The translations under genes and the position numbers were made by a program. From the NCBI GenBank assembly GCA_008933995.1, contig WARS01000046.1:9810526-9874525 (forward strand): 64,000 nt of DNA, in the 5' to 3' direction. Shown piece after piece: positions 14,401-24,286 of this stretch (position 1 is the stretch's first letter; each line of letters starts with the position of its first letter). Source of the stretch: Datnioides undecimradiatus. Its lineage: Eukaryota; Chordata; Actinopteri; Lobotiformes; Datnioididae. Below the pieces are notes generated by a model that saw nothing but the letters and a program-made list of their open reading frames with translations, made no database searches and was not told the origin of the DNA.

Positions 14401-17400
14401 GAGAGAGAGAGAGAAGGACCCACAGGCAGTTTTTAGGTCTACTGTACAAAACAAATCTGCCCCATGGCCTTCAGTTACATCCCACACCTTGAAGCAGTAA
14501 AACCAGTGGCTCAGCTGTAATCCATCTAAAAAAACCTGCAAACCAGCAACTCAACAAATGGTATAGTGGTGTGTATATAGTGTGTATATAGAGCGAACAC
14601 CTTAACGTTAATTTTGCAACGATCTCGGCAGGAAAGTAACCATCTCTAAAAAAAATTAAGTACTGATCCATCGCTGGTGGATCGGCTGATGACCCGCTGT
14701 GATCACGACCAGCGACAAGTAAGGATGTTATTTATCTGCCACTGACACTTTGTTTCAGACTCAGACTAAATATCAAGATAAATATTAGTCAAAGAGACAA
14801 ACGTTATCCTCTTTGAGTGGCAACACTCAGTGCTGTCATCAACTTCAGGCTGTGTTTGGAGCGTCTGGTTGAAATGAACAAAGGGCCGTACTGCTTGCTT
14901 AAGGGGTCATGCCTTAAAATGTTGCTGACAGCTGATGTGTGTCTGTAGAATCAAGATTAGATTGCAGCTCAGCGCCATGAACAGATCAGTATGATGCAAA
15001 AGGTTCAAACTACAGGAAAAACAAATAACAGGAGATCATCAGCCACGCGCATCATTAACCAATGAACATCACACAACACAGGTGAGTATACACTCATCCA
15101 GTCAGACAGGAAACCAGAATCACTCATCAGCCAACCTGGGCAGAACATTGATCTAAACAGTAAAAACAAAAAGGAAGCTTTTTAGTTTTGTAATCATGTT
15201 TTCTATTTCTGAAGCCGCCTTTGCAATTTTAATCTCACTGCTGCTGCCCGAGCACGGACATTTGTAATTACAAAAACATTCCTCCATCTCTAACCCGGAC
15301 AGACTTTGGAGAGTGATTAAGTTAATTACTGTAAGGGCTGAAAAGTGAAGTCAGCAGAGCATGAAAGTTAAATTACAAGCCAGTAATTTAAGAAACTTTT
15401 CATTTTCACAAATGAATTGACTGGACGGCACAAACTGCATAGGAATGAGGTTTACTAATGTACTGCAGCATCAAAGTGTCAAAAGTTAGTTTAGAGTGGA
15501 GGTGATATTAAAATCCTCTGACTTAAAATGCCACCTACCTAAAAATCAGTACGTTGATTATAATATACTGATCATTAGACTTCCTGGTTTGCCGGCTCTA
15601 TTGCAGGGCACTTGCAGGAGCGTGAGTTGTTCTTTGCCACTTTGCTAGTCGCCACTTTATATGCAAATAAATTAAATTGCTGCACGAGTCAAGACTCCTA
15701 TTTAGTCAAAATGGGAGTAGTTTTGCCCAGGTCAGCACATACGAAAGCAGCAAAAGGTCAAACACGAGAGGACCTGGCTAACAACAGGCAAAGACCAGAC
15801 TACATTCACACATGCAGTGCAGCAGGACTTGAAATGTCAACAGCAGGGTTTAAAAACAGAATAATGTGAGGTTTTCAGCAGAAACCAGACTGTAAATGAT
15901 GCTTCAGACTGTTTTCTGAACAAAAACTGCAGTGTACAAAACCTACGACTGTCTCGCTCTGAAATATAAACTGAATGACTCCTATTAATAAGTTAACATT
16001 GAGGGCAATCAATGGTTGGAAAATAAACAACAACAACAAAAACATCCAACGAGTGGACATATTATTACCTCTCCTTGAGCATTAGCGGCAACCACTTAGT
16101 GATAGCTAAAAGCTTCATTAATGAAAAGCCTGCGTTGTTATAATATGCCAGGCAGTATCAATCGTCTATCTACCTACTTCAGCCCACTTTCATATGATGA
16201 AAGCCTCTACAACTGCATTCCCATAGAAACCATTGTCACGCAGGTTTCCCAAAACATGACACAATAGTTATATGCAGCCCTGAACTGGAAGAATTTACTG
16301 CACATCAGATCACAAATATGACGAGAAATTACTAATCGGCATGTTGTTTCCTAACTGCATGTTCAGTCAAAGGGCACTTTAAAGACCTTTAGCTGTTTTA
16401 ACTTACTGGCATGACAGCAAAAAACAAGGTAACTGAAGAAACATAATTCAATATGTGTCAGTCTTCCATGGAGTCGAAGCCGTCGCTGCTTTCGTCATAC
16501 ATGCATGGGCAAGGATTTCATCTAAAGTAGGTTGAAAAAACAAACATGCAGCTATGAATTATTTGTTTAGCAGTAATTCTGCTAACCAGAATATGTTCTA
16601 ATATAAAGAAAATATATATTAGCAGAAAATTTTGGCCATCTGCGGCTTCAATAAATGCATTTTTTGGCTACTGCTTCTTATTCTGCTGTAATGAAGCCAA
16701 AATAAGGCAGCATGTGACGTGAACCGATGTTACTGAAAATGTAACAGGAAACTATTCACGTGCATACCACTCCATTAACTGAACAAAGTTAATGGTCCAT
16801 GATCATCCCTGCCTCTTTACTGATCAGCCTGCTGCCACCAGTCTTTAACACGTTATTTATCTGCTTGTCTGTCTGTGTACCTACCTCCTATTTATCTTTC
16901 TACCAAGTTTATCTCTTTGAAGCCCTGCTGTGACCATCTCAAGCTCTGTAGCATTTCTCTTTACTCCATCTTTTTTTGTCCAGTTTCCCATTTCTATGAC
17001 ATCAGCGTGCCTAAAAAGCTAAGCGTCCAATGGGCTGGTTAGTTGGTGGGTCGGGCGACCAGGAGAACGAACAACGACATACCTGGGCAATGTTCAGAGT
17101 CTAGAGAGCGCATGGCAGAGAGAGTGACAAACACGACACACAACCAGAGGACAAAAGAGAGAGAAAGAAGACAGAAACAAAGAAGGAGAGACAAACAGAG
17201 AGGGGGAAACAAAGGAGAGACAGAGAGAGAGAAAGTGGTGACTAAGGAGCTAGGTTGCTCACTGTCTGTTCAGCACAGTTAGCATCAACTCAGCCAGTTC
17301 AAAGAGACATTCTGGGATATTTACCTCTATTACTGATTGCTCTGTTAGCAAAAAACTTTCTGCAGACAACAAGAGCTGGTCAAACTGTGTCTGTGGGGCT

Positions 17401-19292
17401 CACTGAGCTCGGCTGAGTTGAAACTGCATGAACACAACAGGGAAAACTAACACCAGTGCATTATGGGTCAAGCTCACAGCACTGCCTTGCTAAACATATG
17501 GTCTTCTACAGCTGTGTTACTTGAGCAAAAAGGCAGGAGACAGGTGTCAAAAGAGAAAAAGGCAGGCAGGAGAAAAGAATGAAAATGAAGAAAGGAAGCA
17601 GGTAAAGATGCAAAACAAACAGAATAAACAGAACAACAAAAAGTGGACACAAACTAAGACATGAACAGGGTGAGGTAGAGGAATAAGTCCTGGAGAAAAA
17701 AAGACACTGGATGTGGAAAACAAAGAGGAGACAGGAACAAGGGCGCATGGAAGAGCTGGAGCAGGCAGTGGACAGAACGGAGCAGAGTGGGGTGACAAAA
17801 ACTAAAAAGAAAGGGCAGAGTTAATAACAACACTCCAAGGACAGAAGTAGTGAGGGCCTGGTACAGAAGCACAGGAGCAAAGGTGGAAGAAGAAATGGTA
17901 CCTGTTTGTTGAGTCCTAACATGTTGCACACCATTTCTCTGGAATACGGCTGTTCTAACACATAGCGCAGCAAGCCCGTCTGAGGCTCAAACAGGTCCTT
18001 CAAAACAAAACACATGCAATCTATTACTGTTTTTGTGTATATGTGTACAAGATTGTGCAGTGTGCACGTGTTGATACGTTACCTTGTCAAACGGCAGCAT
18101 GCCTCTCAAAGGGAAGCGCAGAGTGGTGGGGTCTAACTTCCATGAGTTACAGATAGCCCCGCTGTTATTCACCACTGGTAACAAGCTGCATCGACCTAAG
18201 GACACGCAGTTTAGATTCTGATTTGTTTTTCAAAGAAACATCATTAATGTCATTAAAGTCTTGGTGAAAAAAAACTGAAATATTTTGCCAAAAAACGGAA
18301 CAATACAACTCTGAAAACTTGATCTATTCAATCAATACTTGAAAATTGAGTGTGTTTATGCATCTCTTACCACAGATTGAGTTGATTCTGGCTGTGGGTC
18401 TGAAACTGTCCACAAAGTCTGATATCAAACTGCCAAGAATCTGCAAAGAGAGACCGAGAAAAGAACAAACAGAAAGATGTGATAGACTCACATGACGTGG
18501 CTGCACTGATACACGCTCACCCTCGCACATACTCGCAAACACACATACTTACCCAGTGTGACAGCTGTCCCTCTGGATACAGTTTTCTGATTTCTGTGAT
18601 GGCAAAATAGGCTGGGAGAAGGCAGGCATTTCTGTCCAGGATATACTCTACCACCTGGAATACACACAGAGTAAAAAGATTACAGTGGTAGATTTAGTTT
18701 CTCCCAGGTAATTATTCAAACAAGCCATCAGAGCGAAAAAATAAGAAATTGCAAATAATCAAACTTAAAAAGTGAGGATGAAAAGAAAAATACCTCTCTG
18801 GCAGCAAGAAGCTGTTGGACTATAGCTGAGCTGACAGTGGTAGGAATGGTTTGAATTTTATCCAGCACAGCTTTCAACAGGTCTCGAACCCCCTGAAACA
18901 CACACACACACACACACACACACGCTTTACATGAAAACCAACCCACAGATGGCAGATTTCCATTCAACAGCTGTTTGTCGAGAAGCGAGTACAAACGCAG
19001 CAAATGCAGACTGTGTTTTTATTGATACATCTGATGAGGCAAGGACTGTCTACGAAAATTTGCATGTAATGGAAGTTTAAGATGAAGCTGTATCAGTTTT
19101 AAACACGTAAAGCAATAAAAATACTAACCTGGCCTCCTGCCCTGGCTGCAACCACTAAAAACTAAAGGTTTATGCTCTAACAATGTCAACATGAAACCAA
19201 ATACTAATCATTAAAAAAACAGTGACACAGGCAATGAAAGGGAATTTTGACTCAACATGTACTCATCATTAAGCTTGTTGATGATTGTGTAT

Positions 19293-19328
<36 letters not shown>

Positions 19329-21136
19329 ACGTGTGTGTGAAACCTTGTAGTCCACCCCTCCGATGATCTTGCGAATCAGTTTGAAAGTTAATGCCCACAA
19401 CTGAGTCCTCTCCCACTCCAAACTGTCGGAGCTTATCAGAGCTACGCACACCATCCTTCAGACACATGAAGAGATTCATCAGATGGATGATGAAGACAAA
19501 TAACAGACTTGACAGAAAAGAGTGCCAACGCACGGTCGATCAACAGATTAGCTTCACAGACATGTTAATGAGACCAAGAGATCATAAGAATGAAAAGTAA
19601 TATTTTTAATCATGACAATATCAGAAACCATAAAGAAGATTAATTTATTCTAATTATACCTTGAGGCAAAAGCAGCCAAAACAAAAATCTCAATTAGCCT
19701 TATTAAACTCGACATCATAAGAGTCTGTCAAGCCCCTAACTGCATGTTAATGCAGTGTACATAATAAATGTATGTGTGTATGTACCTGGGTGGTAGCAAA
19801 CTGGTCTCCACAGCCATTGCTAGACAGTCATAAAGGAAGGAGATCCTTTTGGGACTGTGCTGGCTGTGTATAAACCGCACTATCCACTGTACACACTGCT
19901 CATGGGACTCCTGCAGAAAGACATGGAGGCACTTTAAAAAAAACATCCATCAAATCAGCCATCATCATCTTATGTTTTGAGCTTGTGTCTGTCTCCGAGA
20001 CCTGTGGTAGTGTTCCCCAGTACTGCCTGAAGGCTCCAAGGCAACTGATCAGCTTAGTCCTCTCATCCTCCGGAGTGTCCATAAACATCCTGGACACAAG
20101 ATAGTTGTATTTTAGCAGCATATCATTGTAAACATCTCTGTGTGCATTTTGACATTTTACTGTTTTCATACAAGCAGTGTTTGACAAATCTCTCAGTTAG
20201 ACCTGTTTAACTACATTATAACAGAACAGCAGGAGGTGTGTGTGCGTGTGTGTGTGTGTGTGTCTCTTTGGAGCCATCTTACCCAGCAAAGGCCTCTTCT
20301 ATCATCTCAGTTTTCTGAGAAATAGCAGAAAAACAATACAATTAATTAAACATTCTTTAAAGGGACATCTAATGTGTTAGGTCTTCATCTCCCATCTGCA
20401 GCTTAATCCAACAGCCTTTCACCTCTGCTTTCACTGCTACAGAACAACTCTTGTTGTCCAAAGAGATTTCAGTGCTCTTGCTGAGGATCGATGCCTGTGT
20501 GCTTGGGGTTTTACAATGAGTATTTGTGATTCAAGCTTAGCTGCAGGGGGAATCCTACAATTAAGCTGCTATTGTGCTATTACCTCTCTAAATGCTTATT
20601 TTCACTGTCCACAGCCAAGTAAAAAGTGATAGTTTGGACGCAAGATTACATTTGTGAAGTAGTTAACTATAAAGGCTACATAATGTGACTGAATAGGTAG
20701 GTGCGCAATGCGTTGACAGTAAAAATTACAAATTTCGCAGTTTGTTTGAAAACGCAACATGTGATCGTTAATATGATGTCCATTTTAAGGGGAAATATGC
20801 AAGTGTGGGTATTATAAATGTGCAATGAATGATACCTAAGATCTTGAATTAACGTTAGGACATTATTTCAAGCTACACAGAGCAGAAAGTCCAAGCATGA
20901 ATATTCTAGTCCCAATCCTAGTATTAGCTGTTTTGAATAAACCATTAAGTAACAGCACTCAGGACCAAACGCTGTAAAGTTCTGTTGTGGGAACTCATGG
21001 GTGAGCATCTGGAGGAAAAAACTAACGTTGTCTGAAACGCTAACTAATGCTAGCTCTGGACGCAGTTAATAAAGATGCAAATTACCACTACATCCTCAAA
21101 GATGCTCTGGAGCTGCGTTTCCATCGAGAGCGCCAT
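5413..21136 (-). CDS. med23: Mediator complex subunit 23, complete, 30 coding exons
   Basis: Tail-module subunit of Mediator, which bridges transcription factors to RNA polymerase II in the nucleus. The coding exons on the minus strand, in order, are 21086-21136, 20283-20314, 20002-20089, 19786-19910, 19344-19455, 18794-18892, 18553-18654, 18371-18440, 18083-18195, 17902-17997, 12942-13148, 12269-12412, 11881-12026, 11533-11778, 11241-11383, 10446-10620, 10104-10267, 9815-9939, 9483-9688, 8864-9044, 8608-8778, 8261-8477, 8042-8151, 7836-7962, 7292-7457, 7046-7118, 6745-6959, 6531-6651, 6302-6433 and 5413-5631. They sum to 4176 nt, or 1391 aa plus stop; human MED23 is about 1368 aa. All phases agree across junctions. 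All introns are GT-AG except intron 24 (AT-AC). The protein is very close to human throughout (for example ISFLYDCLAMAVET, LLDHLGGLYKFH, NPAAHALHVTCVELMALAV). No catalytic motif is expected; the family is a helical-repeat scaffold. The C-terminal 45 or so residues are a divergent Ser/Ala/Pro tail. Confidence 0.97.
7458..7835 (-). other. med23: med23 intron 24: minor-class (U12-type) AT-AC intron
   Basis: On the minus strand the exon ends GTGGACA and the intron opens ATATCCTT (7828-7835), the U12 5' splice-site consensus. It closes with a TCCTTAAC branch-point match (7468-7475) about 10 nt before a terminal AC (7458-7459). No GT-AG pair joins these exons in frame: the nearest upstream AG would bring an in-frame TAA. 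The AT-AC junction rebuilds GRLVDTMAGKSPGPF, identical to the human protein across the site. The intron is 378 nt. Confidence 0.93.
13149..17901 (-). other. med23: med23 intron 10, 4.75 kb, no gene seen
   Basis: By far the longest intron of the gene; most others are under 0.7 kb. It contains purine-rich low-complexity stretches (13160-13335 and 17090-17235). The open frames inside are short and show no splice-consistent or family-like sequence. I see no nested gene. Confidence 0.75.
18898..18923. repeat. (CA)n microsatellite at the med23 exon 6 acceptor
   Basis: On the transcribed strand it is (TG)n, ending 5 nt before the splice-site AG. Confidence 0.95.
19295..19339. repeat. (TG)n microsatellite at the med23 exon 5 donor
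   Basis: On the transcribed strand it is (CA)n, starting just after the donor, with one CGTGCA interruption. Confidence 0.95.
20236..20263. repeat. (TG)n microsatellite in med23 intron 2
   Basis: Reads as (CA)n on the transcribed strand, about 20 nt from the exon 2 donor. Confidence 0.9.
21086..21136 (-). CDS. med23: med23 coding exon 1 with two in-frame start codons
   Basis: The exon encodes 17 residues ending in a GT donor. The first ATG (21134-21136) gives MALS followed by the second ATG (21122-21124), where the conserved METQLQSIFEDVV begins. Human MED23 starts at the second position, so the four extra residues are either a fish extension or untranslated. The first ATG has A at -3 and G at +4 (strong context), and scanning ribosomes reach it first. 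Confidence 0.85.
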
Positions 21137-22785
21137 TTTTGCACCAGAAAGTGTCGAACCATCGACACAAATCAATAAGCTCCAAGTTTCTCTTTTAAAT
21201 GGGCGCAGACAACGTCATCAAAAAGCTACATGCTAACAGGCACCGGAAGACGTGCGCCGTTAGACGAGCGATCCCCAAATCAATCCGGAGACACAACTGA
21301 GGCACAAGCTGCACAGTTCCGTTTAATGGTTTTACTACAATAAACCTTAAGCCGCTCCGCTCTGTTATCATAACATCAGATTATTATAAAAATGATTTAA
21401 AGCTGTCACAGAAATATACAAAGTCATAAAAATGTAAACAAACGTGTTTTTTTTAACTCCATATTTAAATTCTTTGCTGTAGCAGCTGTGCATTGGTGAC
21501 AAACTCAGTGGTGGCACATGAAATCCACCAGATGTCACTATCGACACTACTACACTGAAACACTATTGAACATTAATGAAGCACGTTTATCTCTTTTGGT
21601 GGCGCTATTTTCTTAATATTCTTGTCATGACGAAGGTTTTATATTGCATTTTAGGAATGCCATTGAAATTGGCTGTAATTAAAGTGTGGTGAACAACTGT
21701 GTAACTTGGAACCTCGTGTGAAACATGAGCTGCAGATGCAAAAACTGTGTCAGGTTTTACGTTGGTAAGGTTATCCAGATAACTCTTGAAACAGGTCTGA
21801 TAAAAAAATATCACAAGACTACGTTGTGACAAAAAATTTACAAATGCAGCAATGATTTGGTGGATTCTTTTTCTTTCTCAACTTCATATTTTAGTCTATG
21901 GCTAGTTCATTTCCATGTCACAAAATGTCACAAAAGTCATTTATGCTAAGTATTATCTAAAAACACTGAAGTAGATTACGTTTACTTTTCTAGCGGAAAT
22001 GTTTCAGTTTCACATTTAATTGCCAATTACTGAGACGAGTAGTTGTGGTGGAGAGAACGTGGAGAGTATGTTACTGTATACCTATACTTCACAATATTTG
22101 GGAGATAATGTTGGACATTTAAAAAAAATGTATGATAAATATGCATATGTACAGAGACATTGACATACAAACAGATGCAGATTAATTTAAATATGCTTAA
22201 GTATACATTAATTAAACAGGAACTCGTGCAGGTTAGGTAGGAAGCTAAAAGCTCAAGTCAAGATTAATGGACTGGATTATATTGCATACAAAGAGTGAAG
22301 GATGCAATGATCGTATGGCAAAACATACGAAACGTGTGTAAAACATACTGTATTGCATTGTTGGAATCAGTGAAAAGTCGTATTTTGTAACGTTATTCGT
22401 AACATCCTCTCATCGGCCAAACTTCGCGCGCGCGCACGCCTTCACCTGCACAGGTGTAATGTGCACAAACAAGTGAGATCACATTCCTTCCTCATACACG
22501 GAAACCTGTCGCGGGGCTTGTTATTCTTTAACTGTAAATCGTCTAAACTGCCGATCAACGCGATCCAGCCTTTCCGACTTAATCCATGCTTTCTCTTAGG
22601 ACGTCTGTGTGAGTGCATGGGGGTTTTTTTTCAGCGATTTTCTTTTGATCGCGTAGAGAAACATCGGCCTGCTGACATCTGTACTGTCGGAGCAGGTGGC
22701 CTACAGTCTGCGGTGCCGACAAGACGGTGGAGGAGCTGACAGGAAGGTTGAAAATGTTGTGAGAACATGAACAGTCCATGCAGAG
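21137..22785. promoter_or_regulatory. Divergent intergenic region between med23 and il20ra
   Basis: 1.65 kb separate the two start codons, which point away from each other. Near med23 there is an ETS-type CCGGAAG core (21243-21249) in a moderately CpG-containing stretch, a likely med23 promoter element. Near il20ra a CG-dinucleotide run (about 22425-22436) and further CpGs (22505-22720) precede the start codon. No coding exon is visible. 21480-21610 looks like decayed dispersed repeat, but I could not name it. Confidence 0.55.
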
Positions 22786-24286
22786 ATGTGGGCAGTGTTC
22801 ATTTTTCTCAACTTGGGGGTTCTGCACTACACAGGTATGACTGCATATAACTAACCTTAGTTCTCCCACACTTGTTTCTCGGTCCTGTTCTTATTTCAGT
22901 CAGGCCTATTCCCATTCTAAGTAGCATTTAACATTAAGTTATGGATGTATTACTATTTTATTAGTAAGTCTATGTAGTCTATGTAGTTTCCATGAACAAT
23001 TATTTCAACTGACACCGTGTGTGTATGTGTGTGTATGCAGCGAGAGCCTATGATTAATCAACTCTGAGCCCAGGGTAACCTATACTATTTTTAAGATATC
23101 ATCATATTCATTAAACCTTCAACTGGTTTGATTCACGCCGTGTAACAGAACAGATTTAATATTTGTGCTGTGAAAACCACAGGACTTCTCTCTTTGTATA
23201 GTTTTAAGATGCTTAATCAATAAGCAAATATTGTTGGCAAACAAATGAATTTATGGTGCCTTATAACCCCATGTGGCCCCAGCAGAGTTTCATGCATGCC
23301 ACCATAATAAAAAAAAGTAATTCAGTGACATTAAATAAATATCAAGAATCAAAATGGCAACTGTTGGTAATGCAAACAAGCCTTGATTAATTTAGCCCTG
23401 CATGATTTTTCAATGTGACGGTGTGTCATGGCCTCTGGAAAGAAGGAATCATAACCTTGTCATCTGGGTGTGTACAAGGCCAGAATATTAGTAATTGAGC
23501 CCTTAATTAAAAGTCAGTTCAATCAATGATAGGTTCACATGCTTATAACCTACAGAGCTTGTTTTCAAGATGAACCAACTCTTCATTAACATGGGCAGGT
23601 GTACAGGACAACACATGAGAAAGTTAAGCAGTCAAAGATTTTATGGTATTGCATAACCATAAACTGGCAGAAAGTTGAACAATAATCAACTCAACAATAA
23701 TCCTAACATAAGTTTACATTAGTCACTAATCTTTATCAGTCTCTGATTTATTCTCTTTCTCCTCAGTCTCCTCCTCTCCTCCCAGCCCCATCAATGTCAG
23801 TTTCTCCTCTGTGAATCTGAGGAACACACTGCAATGGCACCCAGGAAATGGCACACTCGATGGGACACACTTCACAGTTCATTATGCCATGTAAGTAAAA
23901 ATGTTTCGATTAAAAAATAAATAAAAAGTGAGAAGAGAACAATGTGAAGTCTTGTGTATGTCGTACTGTGCTTGCCCTGGACATTTTATGGTCATACCTG
24001 AAGTTAATGTATTTGCAGTCACCTTTCTTCCCAAAGTCTCTAAGGAATTTACAGACAAAACGATGCTGTGAAGGGACCGAGGGACACAAACAAAAGATTA
24101 ACGTAACTAGATCTAACAAACAGCTCATCTTAGCTTAAATTTCTTGCTGCAGGGGGAACTGAACAAACAGGAGTATGTTTTCAAGTTCACTCCCTCCATT
24201 TCTATTGTCTATTCACAGCAGTCATCCTCAGTTCTTCTGATGGGCCAACTTTGTCTTTTCCAGCTATGGGGACAGCATTGAGGACA
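22767..24286 (+). other. Overlapping upstream ORF on il20ra mRNA
   Basis: An ATG 19 nt before the il20ra start is out of frame with it. It stays open through the rest of exon 1, all of exon 2 and into exon 3, stopping at a TGA at about 24279-24281: 69 codons on the spliced mRNA. It has A at -3. Two other out-of-frame ATGs lie at 22754 and 22778. Whether they are in the mRNA depends on the unknown transcription start. I claim no protein product. Confidence 0.5.

Larger units (their letters stand above)
18893..19343 (-). other. med23: med23 intron 5 with complementary repeats at both splice sites
   Basis: This is a 451-nt intron. On the transcribed strand a CA-repeat tract begins within 10 nt of the GT donor (19295-19339 on the plus strand), and a TG-repeat tract (18898-18923) ends 5 nt before the terminal AG, filling the place of a normal polypyrimidine tract. 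The two tracts are complementary in the pre-mRNA and could pair, bringing donor and acceptor together. Confidence 0.8.
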
